From assembly GCA_014218235.1 (NCBI GenBank), contig CM024755.1:159519941-159583940 (forward strand): a stretch of DNA of 64,000 bases. The letters are read 5' to 3'. A model generated the notes under the pieces. It saw only the letters and a list, made by a program, of their open reading frames with translations. It had not been told where the DNA came from and searched no databases. A program made the position numbers and the translations under genes. Within the stretch, counting starts at the first letter, position 1. Each line of letters begins with the position of its first letter. The stretch comes from Colocasia esculenta. Lineage: Eukaryota > Streptophyta > Magnoliopsida > Alismatales > Araceae. Shown here one piece after another: positions 1 through 8,247 of the stretch.

Positions 1-1014
1 CTTACCAATCCGCCACAAGGGCAGCAGCAGCGCCAATACAACCAAGTACCACCTCCTGATGGCTCTCAACAAAGGCGTCCCATGGGCCCTAGGAGAGCTC
101 ACTATCCACCATTGCCGGAGACACTCTCCGACATATTCTTGGCCTTGCTCTCCACAGACGCCATTAGGCTCCCTCCTGAGAGACCTCTGAACCCAAGTGT
201 GGATCAAACCCGATACTGTGTCTTCCACAGGCAGCCTGGTCATACCATCGATCAGTGCTTCACATTTAAGGACTTGGTGTATGACTTGCATGAGCAGAAA
301 AGGATAGACTGGACAGCCCTCCGGCAGGTGATCGGAGACATCAAAGAAAGGCAGAGACAACAACAGCAGCAAAGGCAGCAGCGCCAACCACCCCCTCCAC
401 AACAACAACAGCAGCAACATCAGCAGCCACTGCAGGACCTCGGGATCGTCCACAACCCCTTACCTAACCATCCACCAGCTCCGAACCCACTACCACCACA
501 GCAACCTGCCCAGGTAAACCCCATCGTCCACCACCCTCCTCCGCAAGCAAACTGGACGTACGATGATGAGCTGGACGTTCAGCAGATGATGGCCATTAAC
601 CAGTATCCTATCCAATCCCAAACAATACAACCAGCCTACACGGCTCCCCAGTCAGTCCCTTCTGTAGTTTCCATGGCCAACGCCGTCATACTGCCCGCCA
701 GTTCAGCATATGCGCCAGCTGTTAGCTCACCCATCATCTTACCTTTCGCTCCACCTGTCTCCATCCCTCTACCCCCTATCATATCCACTCCCTCACCCAT
801 CATCCTACCACCACCTGGGCCGGACCAACCCTCCGCCGCAACATTATCCTCCGCTAGACAGCCACCCACCAATCCACCACCCTACGGAGCGGGCGAGTCT
901 TTCGCCGCCCATACCCACCTATCTCCACCACCACCACTTCCACAAACCCCCAGCAGGTCCTGCAGCCGCCACAGCAACAGCAAGCTCCGCAACAAGCACA
1001 AGATGAGGGGTTGA
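1..1014 (+). CDS. gag: gag C-terminal part of element I (partial, frameshifted)
   Basis: The frame is open from the first base, so the N-terminal capsid part lies outside the window. Around residues 65-80 there is a zinc-knuckle-like stretch (YCVFHRQPGHTIDQC), expected in nucleocapsid for RNA binding. The rest is a low-complexity tail rich in Gln and Pro with a short W-x-YDDEL block; a related W-x-YDNEL block occurs in the gag of element II, which links the two. The Gln-rich reading that would join to protease is in another frame from about 945, at a run of five C, so one frameshift separates gag from protease. The frame used here ends at the stop at 1012-1014. Confidence 0.75.
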   Translation, partial: LTNPPQGQQQRQYNQVPPPDGSQQRRPMGPRRAHYPPLPETLSDIFLALLSTDAIRLPPERPLNPSVDQTRYCVFHRQPGHTIDQCFTFKDLVYDLHEQKRIDWTALRQVIGDIKERQRQQQQQRQQRQPPPPQQQQQQHQQPLQDLGIVHNPLPNHPPAPNPLPPQQPAQVNPIVHHPPPQANWTYDDELDVQQMMAINQYPIQSQTIQPAYTAPQSVPSVVSMANAVILPASSAYAPAVSSPIILPFAPPVSIPLPPIISTPSPIILPPPGPDQPSAATLSSARQPPTNPPPYGAGESFAAHTHLSPPPPLPQTPSRSCSRHSNSKLRNKHKMRG

Positions 1015-1811
1015 TTGAGCCACTGCCTGGAACCCACTATGACATCCTCAAGCACCTGGACCACGTGCCAGCCAAGATCTCCATTCTGGAGTTGATAAAG
1101 AAGTCTAAAGAGCACCAGGAAGCCCTGAGGAATTTCCTGCAGAAGGTGGTAGTGAATGAAGACATGATGGCAGACAAGCTACCTAGTGCCCTGGCCATGG
1201 TGACTCGCGGGCCGGCAATCACATTTGCAGAAAGCGAATTAGCACCCCCAGAAGCCAGGAGGCTCCCCCTCTGTGTCACTTTAGTCATCAACCATATAGC
1301 AGTGGGAGCGGCACTGGTCGATACGGGGGCATCCATAAATGTCTGCCCGCTGAGTACGCTAAGAGCTTGTGACCTGTCAGAAGGTATGCTGAGGCCGACG
1401 CCCACCACCATTGCCGCATACGACAATTCTAGAAGATCCTGCCACGGCATGGTGACTGTGCAAGCCGAACTGGGACCCCTCGCCGTCACAGTGGACTTCT
1501 ACGTCCTAGATATCGATCCCATGTTCAAGGCTATTTTAGGGCGCCCATGGTTAGAGTCACTAGGAGCTGTGCCATCTACCGCGCACCAATGCCTGAAGTT
1601 CCCGTTCCAAGGGAGAATCATCAAGGTCAAGAGCATAGCCACCACCCACTCCGTAGATGCCCTCCACGATACCCACCTCCCAGCTGTGTGGCCAGCCAAT
1701 AAACCCATCGTCTCAGTGCTAGACATCAACTACCCCTGGAGCTACACGTTCCAGTCCCAGCGAGAGGTCAACCTAGCCCGGTCAATGCGGTCAAGAGAAA
1801 AGAGCCACTAA
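1011..1811 (+). CDS. Aspartic protease region of element I polyprotein
   Basis: Retropepsin that processes the gag-pol polyprotein. The catalytic motif VDTGAS is near residue 102, with hydrophobic sequence before it (VTLVINHIAVGAAL), and ILGRPWLESLGA near residue 175 is the usual downstream flap/hydrophobic motif of Ty3 proteases. No convincing start codon is needed because this part is normally translated as a fusion with gag; the first codon here is TTG at the frame overlap. A stop at 1809-1811 and a frame change separate it from the G-patch segment just downstream. Confidence 0.85.
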   Translation: MIEPLPGTHYDILKHLDHVPAKISILELIKKSKEHQEALRNFLQKVVVNEDMMADKLPSALAMVTRGPAITFAESELAPPEARRLPLCVTLVINHIAVGAALVDTGASINVCPLSTLRACDLSEGMLRPTPTTIAAYDNSRRSCHGMVTVQAELGPLAVTVDFYVLDIDPMFKAILGRPWLESLGAVPSTAHQCLKFPFQGRIIKVKSIATTHSVDALHDTHLPAVWPANKPIVSVLDINYPWSYTFQSQREVNLARSMRSREKSH

Positions 1812-2065
1812 GCACAAAGGGGTGGCAAATTATGATGAAGTTGGGGTATGAAGAAGGCAAGGGCCTAGGGGCAGAGCTACAAGGTATAGTCAAACCCATC
1901 CCCGACATCGTCATGAAAAGCCGATGGGGCTTAGGGTACAGGGAGAAATCCAAACCATGGTCATCCAGCACATCCACTCTTAAGGCCGACCGAGAGCCAC
2001 TCACCTGGACACTCTGGTGTCATTTATCAGGGGGCCTACCCAACCTGGATACAACACCGTGGTAG
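1812..2065 (+). CDS. G-patch-like segment between protease and reverse transcriptase
   Basis: The short frame encodes a glycine-rich G-patch signature: MMKLGYEEGKGLGAELQG, then KSRWGLGYREK. G-patch domains bind nucleic acid or activate DEAH helicases, and in betaretroviruses one lies at the end of the protease. Here it also follows protease, in a plant Ty3 polyprotein. The segment is out of frame with both neighbours (breaks near 1810 and 2015), so as written it would not be made as part of the polyprotein. The G-patch call rests on glycine spacing and aromatic positions only. Confidence 0.6.
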
Positions 2066-3987
2066 TCGAGGCAGAACTCTCACAGCACGAGGTGCATGGC
2101 CGGAACTTCTCTCGGCACATGGCCCCGTTGCTGACCTATAGAGCCCTAGAAGCCCTCCGTCCGACCAGGAGGAGAAAGATCGGAGACCCAGAGGCTGAGT
2201 GGTATAGATGGTTCGACATAGAAGACATCACCATCGCCTTCAGCCGACTGTTCTGGGAAGAGGAGAGAACCTGGCCGCCAGCTGCGGAAGAATTGCTAGA
2301 TCCACCCGTTGCTATCACATCCAAAAGGCAGCTCATGAGCGATGCCTCAGACGTAGGAGAGCCGGACATCCCCTACGAGGAGGGGAACACTGTTGATGAA
2401 CTCTGGAGAGGCACCTGCCTAGCCATCCACCCATCCCTCCTGGATTCCCTCCTTCCCAGTCTGGTCCCATCCTCTCCTCCTTTGCTGATCCAGCTGACTC
2501 CCCAGCTCCTCACGGCGGCGCACAGCCTCCTCACACCCCAGCTCCCACCGGCTGTCCTCTCCGCCCTTCAAGCTGATCCAGGTGACCACGAGGTCACCCT
2601 CTCCTGTTGCATGCTCTCCTCCGATCTCCAAAAAAAAAACGTCCACTTTCAAATGCATGTTGAGGTCGAGGAGCCGGCATACGTCCTGCACTCTGCTGAT
2701 CAGGGGCACCCCTCGACTGAGGGTCCCCCTCCTGCTCCTTCATTAGGAGCCATTCTCTTCGAGGACACCATGTCCTCCCCCAGTCCTGTAGAGTCGTCTA
2801 GTTTAGGAGAGTCTAGGGTAGGTGAGTCTAGAGTAGATAGGCCTAGGATAGAGAGTCAGGTCAGTCCGCCATCCGCCAATTCCAAGCACCGTCCTAGGAA
2901 GCAGCGGGGAAAAGCTATTCCCCGGAGATATCTTCAAGAGCTAGCTCGGCGGTGTCAAGCGCTGCTATTGATAGAGGAGTTCACAAGAGAAGCGCTGGTA
3001 TTCGAAGAGGTGTTTGAGCAGGATGGGGTGTTCATAGACGACGGGTTTGGTGTCTACGAAATAATGAATGATGAGGACCCAGTCGATGAAGAGGATAGCG
3101 AAGTAGATGACGCTGCCGAAAAATATGCCAGTGGAGTAAGGAGGTTCGATGAGCCTACAACGGCAGTGGATGAATCTACTAAGGAAGTCAACCTTGGAAC
3201 AGAAGAAGATCCCAGGATTGTGATTATCTCAGCAAATCTCCCTCCTGATGAAGAAGAGGAACTGGTGCAAATCCTGAGGGAGTACAAGGACACATTCGCC
3301 TGGTCTTACGAGGACATGCCCGGCCTAGACCCCTCACTAGTGGAGCACCGACTGGTACTGAAAGAAGGGGCAAAGGCAATCAAGCAGAAACTCCGAAGGT
3401 TCCACCCACTCACAGCCCTGAAGATGAAGGACGAAGTAGATAAACTCCATAAGGCTAGATTCATCAGGGTAGTGCTTTATCCGAACTGGGTGGCCAATAT
3501 AGTCCCTGTCATGAAGAAAGACGGCAAAGTCAGAATCTGCATCGACTTCAGGGATTTGAATAAGGCATGTCCGAAGGACGACTTCCCGCTTCCTCATCTT
3601 GATGTGCTTATCGATAACACTGCTGGGTATGAGACCCTCTCATTCATGGATGGGTATTCAGGATATAACCAAATCCGTCTATCTCCTGAAGATCAAGAGA
3701 AAACATCCTTCACCACGCCCTGGGGAACATACTGCTATGTAGTCATGCCGTTTGGGTTAAAGAATGCCGGCGCTACTTATCAGAGGGCGATGATGGCCAT
3801 TTTCCACGATATGATGCACGTTTATGTAGAGGTATACGTGGATGACATCTTGGTGAAGTCAAGAACCAGGAGAGAACACCCCGAAATCCTAGCCAAGGTG
3901 TTGCAGAGGTCTAGAGAGTATCAGCTGAGAATGAATCCGAAAAAATGCGTGTTCGGGGTCTCATCAGGAAAGCTGTTGGTTTCATAG
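2017..3987 (+). CDS. pol: Spacer and reverse transcriptase of element I
   Basis: About 410 residues of acidic, low-complexity linker precede the polymerase. RT motifs follow in order: FAWSYEDMPGLDPSLVEHRL at the entry, NWVANIVPVMKKDGKVRICIDFRDLN, the fingers-palm block LSFMDGYSGYNQI with a catalytic Asp, the TSFTTPWGTYCYVVMPFGLKN block, and the active-site YVDDILVKS near residue 608. This copies element RNA into cDNA. The frame breaks at about 3950-3965, where the downstream half continues in another frame. All catalytic Asp residues are present. Confidence 0.9.
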   Translation: MSFIRGPTQPGYNTVVVEAELSQHEVHGRNFSRHMAPLLTYRALEALRPTRRRKIGDPEAEWYRWFDIEDITIAFSRLFWEEERTWPPAAEELLDPPVAITSKRQLMSDASDVGEPDIPYEEGNTVDELWRGTCLAIHPSLLDSLLPSLVPSSPPLLIQLTPQLLTAAHSLLTPQLPPAVLSALQADPGDHEVTLSCCMLSSDLQKKNVHFQMHVEVEEPAYVLHSADQGHPSTEGPPPAPSLGAILFEDTMSSPSPVESSSLGESRVGESRVDRPRIESQVSPPSANSKHRPRKQRGKAIPRRYLQELARRCQALLLIEEFTREALVFEEVFEQDGVFIDDGFGVYEIMNDEDPVDEEDSEVDDAAEKYASGVRRFDEPTTAVDESTKEVNLGTEEDPRIVIISANLPPDEEEELVQILREYKDTFAWSYEDMPGLDPSLVEHRLVLKEGAKAIKQKLRRFHPLTALKMKDEVDKLHKARFIRVVLYPNWVANIVPVMKKDGKVRICIDFRDLNKACPKDDFPLPHLDVLIDNTAGYETLSFMDGYSGYNQIRLSPEDQEKTSFTTPWGTYCYVVMPFGLKNAGATYQRAMMAIFHDMMHVYVEVYVDDILVKSRTRREHPEILAKVLQRSREYQLRMNPKKCVFGVSSGKLLVS

Positions 3988-5228
3988 TCAGTAAGCGGGG
4001 TATTGAGATCGATCCTAACAAGGCTAAGGCAATAGCAGAAATGCCTCCTCCAAAGAACATCGCACAATTAAGAGGGCTAATCGGACGTTTGCAATTCATC
4101 AGAAGATTTATCTCCCAGCATTCGAAAAGATGTCGCCCATTTTATGATCTCTTGAAAGGAGGGGCAAAATTCGAATGGAATGACAAATGCCAAGCAGCCT
4201 TCGACGAACTGAAAAGTTATCTCATGAACCCCCCAGTCTTACAGCCTCCTGTACCCGGGAAACCGCTAATCCTATATCTCTCAGTCATTGAGGACTCCCT
4301 AGGAGCTGTCCTGGCACAACATGACGAATCTGGGAAAGAAAGGGCAGCATACTACCTCTCTAGGCTCTTCAACCCCGCTGAATCCAAGCTCACCACCGCG
4401 GACAAAACTTGTGCCGCACTCGTGTGGGTAGTCCAAAAGCTCAAGCACTACTTCCTAGCCCACGAGGTCAAGCTGATCTCAAGGATGGATCCACTCCGTT
4501 ATCTTCTTGAAAAGCCCGTCCTTTCTGATCGGCTGGCACGCTGGCAGAGTTTCCTCTCCCAGTTTGACATATCCTTTGTGGTCCAAAAGGCCGTCAAGGG
4601 GTATGCCATCGCCGAGCATCTAGCCCATCTCCCACTCCCTCACAGTGACTCCCTCCGAGAGGAATTCCCCGATGAGGAACTCTCAGTCATAATCAAAGAC
4701 CCCTTCTGGTCCCTTCATTTCGATGGTGCGCTCAACTCTCAGGGACGGGGCATTGGAGCCGTGCTGCTTACCCCGGAAGGTATCACCATCCCCTTTGCGT
4801 ATCAACTCACCTTCCCCGCTACCAACAACATGTCAGAGTATGAGGCTCTCCTTGCTGGTCTCAAGCATGCTTATCTGCTGGGGGCATCGCACCTCAGAAT
4901 TATAGGAGACTCTCAGCTCGTCCTGCGGCAGGTGCTCTCAACTTACCGCACTCGTGACCCAAAGCTCAAGCCATATCAAGACCTGGTCACGCTGTTGGCA
5001 AGGCAGTTCCGTAAGCTCATCTACATCCACACTCCTCGTTCCCAAAACATCCTGGCCGACGCTCTGGCGTCGCTAGCCTCATCCCTATCCTTCCCTCTGA
5101 GTCGCCGGACTGAGACAATCATCGTCCAGCGTCTCGATGTTCCATCTACCCAGGACCCTTGGTTTAGCGACCTTAGGGCAACCTTAGAAGAGAGGGCTAG
5201 GAAAAGAGGAGCGCAGCAAGTATGTTAA
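3945..5228 (+). CDS. pol: RT thumb/connection, RNase H and archaeal-type RNase H of element I
   Basis: The first third (LRGLIGRLQFIRRFI; KFEWNDKCQAAFDELK) is the RT connection region. It is followed by the reverse-transcriptase-type RNase H of Ty3 elements (LYLSVIEDSLGAVLAQ; RAAYYLSRLFNPAE), in which the usual first catalytic Asp appears changed to Glu/Ser context. A second RNase H occupies roughly residues 250-390: LHFDGALNSQGRGIGAVLL, NMSEYEALLAGLKHA and GDSQLVLRQV supply its Asp-Glu-Asp core. The double RNase H is diagnostic of the Tat lineage. The last codons overlap the integrase frame by a few bases. Confidence 0.88.
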   Translation: MRVRGLIRKAVGFIVSKRGIEIDPNKAKAIAEMPPPKNIAQLRGLIGRLQFIRRFISQHSKRCRPFYDLLKGGAKFEWNDKCQAAFDELKSYLMNPPVLQPPVPGKPLILYLSVIEDSLGAVLAQHDESGKERAAYYLSRLFNPAESKLTTADKTCAALVWVVQKLKHYFLAHEVKLISRMDPLRYLLEKPVLSDRLARWQSFLSQFDISFVVQKAVKGYAIAEHLAHLPLPHSDSLREEFPDEELSVIIKDPFWSLHFDGALNSQGRGIGAVLLTPEGITIPFAYQLTFPATNNMSEYEALLAGLKHAYLLGASHLRIIGDSQLVLRQVLSTYRTRDPKLKPYQDLVTLLARQFRKLIYIHTPRSQNILADALASLASSLSFPLSRRTETIIVQRLDVPSTQDPWFSDLRATLEERARKRGAQQVC

Positions 5229-6901
5229 CGGAGCTCGAGGAGATCCTGAATGAAGAAGAACTGCCATGGTACTTTGAGATAGAGCAGTACTGCAGGGATG
5301 GAACATATCCTGAAGGGGCAAGTGGAGAAGACCGCAGGGCCATCAGAAGAGCTACCTTAAGGTACACAGTTGTCGGAGAAGTTCTGTACAGGCGAGCCCT
5401 TAATGGAGTCCTTTTAAGGTGCCTTACCGATGACGAAGCTTGGAAGGTGGTGGAAGGGGCCCATGCTAGTGAATGCGGAGGGCACGTCAACAGTCAGATG
5501 CTAGCAAAGAAGATCATTAGGCAGGGCTATTACTGGCCAACCCTAGAGGAAGACTGTACCATCTACGTCCGTAGGTGTGTCAAGTGTCAACTCCATGCCG
5601 ATAAGATTCATGCCCCTTCCTCCTCACTACACCCACTCTCCACACCATGGCCATTCTCCATGTGGGCTTTCGACATTGTCGGTCCTCTTGGTGATTCTAA
5701 TGCTCAAACCAAACAAAAGTCATTTATCCTAACTGCGACTGAGTATTACACCAAGTGGGCGGAAGCTGAAGCCTTCACAGAAATCAAAGCATCCACGGTG
5801 TGCCGCTTCATCATGAGAAACATCATCTCGCGGTTCGGAGTGCCAAGCAGCATGTCACGGACAATGGGCCGCAATTCATCGCACAAGAGCTCCAGGACCT
5901 CTGTAAGAAATACAACATCACGCTGCATCATTCATCGCCGTATTACCCACAGGGCAATGGCCAAGCTGAAGCAACTAACAAAACCCTTCTTAAAATCCTA
6001 AAGAAAACCTGTGAGTCGCATAAATTCGCCGACTGGCCAGAGAAGCTAGAGGCTCTATGGGCCTACGCATCCGCACTCCGGGACAAACCTCGTATGCTCT
6101 CACCTACGGGATGGAGGCAAAGTATTCCAAGTGGGCGGAAGCTGAAGCCTTCACAGAAATCAAAGCATCCACGGTGTGCCGCTTCATCATGAGAAACATC
6201 ATCTCGCGGTTCGGAGTGCCAGCAGCATCGTCACGGACAATGGGCCGCAATTCATCGCACAAGAGCTCCAGGACCTCTGTAAGAAATACAACATCACGCT
6301 GCATCATTCATCGCCGTATTACCCACAGGGCAATGGCCAAGCTGAAGCAACTAACAAAACCCTTCTTAAAATCCTAAAGAAAACCTGTGAGTCGCATAAA
6401 TTCGCCGACTGGCCAGAGAAGCTAATAGAGGCTCTATGGGCCTACCGCACCTCCGTCCGCACTCCCACGGGACAAACCCCGTACGCTCTCACCTACGGGA
6501 TGGAGGCGGTAGTTCCATATGAGATCCTAATTCCTTCACTGAGAGTCCAATTAGACAAGGAACTTAATCTTGATCAACGTCGAGAGGCGTTACTAGTCCA
6601 ATTGGAACTCTTAGACGAAAGGCGGCTTATGGCAGCCGACCATGTGCTTTCCTACCAAAGGCGAATCTCAAGGTCTTTTCAAAAGAAGGTAATTGAACGA
6701 AAATTCCAAGAGGGTGATATGGTCTTGAAACGCATCTTTATCAAACCCGGAGGTCCTAGGTCCAAACTGCAACCTAATTGGGAGGGTCCGTACGTTGTGA
6801 GGGAGGTCTACCCTGGAAATGCATATCGCTTAATCAATGCTGAGGGCGTCGAATTATCACATCCGTGGAACGGGCTGTACCTCAAACGTTTCTATCCTTA
6901 G
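5222..6901 (+). CDS. int: Integrase of element I, interrupted by a tandem duplication
   Basis: The N-terminal HHCC zinc-binding domain is visible (HASECGGHVNSQM and CVKCQLHADK). The catalytic core begins with the first Asp in WPFSMWAFDIVGPLG. The core then breaks at a direct duplication (5742-6118 and 6121-6507). Each copy contains the second catalytic Asp (VTDNGPQF) and the catalytic Glu (GNGQAEATNKTLLK). Only the second copy leads into an open C-terminal region with a chromo-like/GPY block (GPYVVREVYPGNAYRLINA) ending at 6899-6901. Frames differ between the pieces, so no intact integrase is encoded. Confidence 0.85.
5742..6507 (+). repeat. Direct tandem duplication inside the integrase core
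   Basis: Two adjacent copies of about 380 bp (5742-6118; 6121-6507) both cover the second catalytic Asp through the segment after the catalytic Glu. The copies are nearly identical but each lacks one base at a different place near VTDNGPQF (copy 1 reads GCATGTCACGG, copy 2 GCATCGTCACGG but has lost an A just before). Copy 1 also has several small deletions near its end. A false duplication in assembly is as likely as a real one. Confidence 0.85.
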
Positions 6902-8247
6902 GCCTATAGGTGTGAGGCCACAACACCTAGATCGGGGAGTAGCCCCATGTTGGGAGTCTAAGATACCTCTCTAATCGCCAAGGGCTGCTCTAAGTTAGGA
7001 TTAACACACACGCACACGGCAAGCCCGGATAACTACACTTGGTAGATGCTGCAATTATGAGGGCCTACTCTAGCGATGCATCGGTCATTCTCTCCTAATC
7101 GGTCGAAGTGTAGGGGCAAAAGGGTCGTAAGGGTGAGGTCGTCAACCTGCAGCATACCCCGACGAGAGGAAGTCTCAAACAGGGACGGTCAAAATAACAA
7201 AAGGGCAAAGAAGCAAAGAAACGAAAAGAAAGAAAATTCATAATACAATAGGGGCATGGCAAAGAGTGGCAAAGTCCCCGCGGGACACTAATGAGCCTGG
7301 TCGTACGCATGCCCCAAAGCAAGGCAAGTCCATAACAAAAGACCATAAAGTCCCTCCACAACAGACCCAATCTCCGAATGGTATGCTGTAGGAAGTAGCC
7401 GAACCCAACATCCTTATACCCACATAAGACTTTCCTTAAATAATCTTCCATTTCTCCCTATAAGGCTGAGTCACCTCTTGGGTGGGGCTTAATTAGTCGC
7501 AGCATCAACCAAGGGTAGGTTTTCCGAGGCGTTGTCACCCCTTACGCACATCCTAACTTAGAAAGCCTTGTGGCGAGAACCGGAGGTGATCAAGATTCCT
7601 AACCAGTGGCTCGAATCGGTTTAAGTGTTGTGGCCCGAAGATGCGAGTATCTTCCGTCTCACGTGTCTTATTTTAGGAAGGGCCAACGCCGGCTTTAGGC
7701 GCTAACAAAAACCCCAAAAAATCAGATATTTCCAAAATCCCCCAAAACCCCAAAAAATCAGATATTTCCAAAACCCAAAAAAATCAGATATTTCCAAAAA
7801 AAAATCAGATATTTCCAAAACTCAAAAAATCAAATATTTCCAAAACTCCAAAAAATCAAATATTCCAAAACTCAAAAAAATCAAATATTTCCAAAACCCT
7901 AAAAATCAAATATTCCAAAAATCTCAAAACATTAAATGATTCAAGCCGTTTGCATACATGCATTTCATTTGTTTATTCGCATCTTTTGCCTATTTAATAA
8001 GGCTTAGCCCCTTGACGAATTATCAAGGTCGCTCACTCGTCGCATTTTAAGGCAAGGGGCTAAGCCTAAGAACAGATCTGACTTGTTTCGTGGTTGTCTA
8101 AGTGTGCAGGACGGAAAAGAAAGCGGCACTTATATCTCACTCGTCACTCTCGCTCAGTCGCAAACCATAAACACACAAAAGAGTTCCATTCCATTCCATT
8201 CATGTACACCATCATAACAAAAAGAAAGGAGCAAAAAGTACAAACCC
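6902..8247 (+). other. Non-coding interval between integrase and the antisense PMD gene
   Basis: No coding region was recognised here on either strand. It contains an A-rich minisatellite at 7700-7930 and the presumed 3' untranslated part of the minus-strand PMD gene. It most likely serves as the spacer between the sense polyprotein and the antisense genes. Confidence 0.6.
7700..7935. repeat. A-rich minisatellite, about 20-22 bp unit
   Basis: About ten imperfect direct copies of a unit close to AAAAAATCAGATATTTCCAA are visible, with later copies reading ATCAAATATT. Unit length varies because of A and C runs. Confidence 0.85.
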
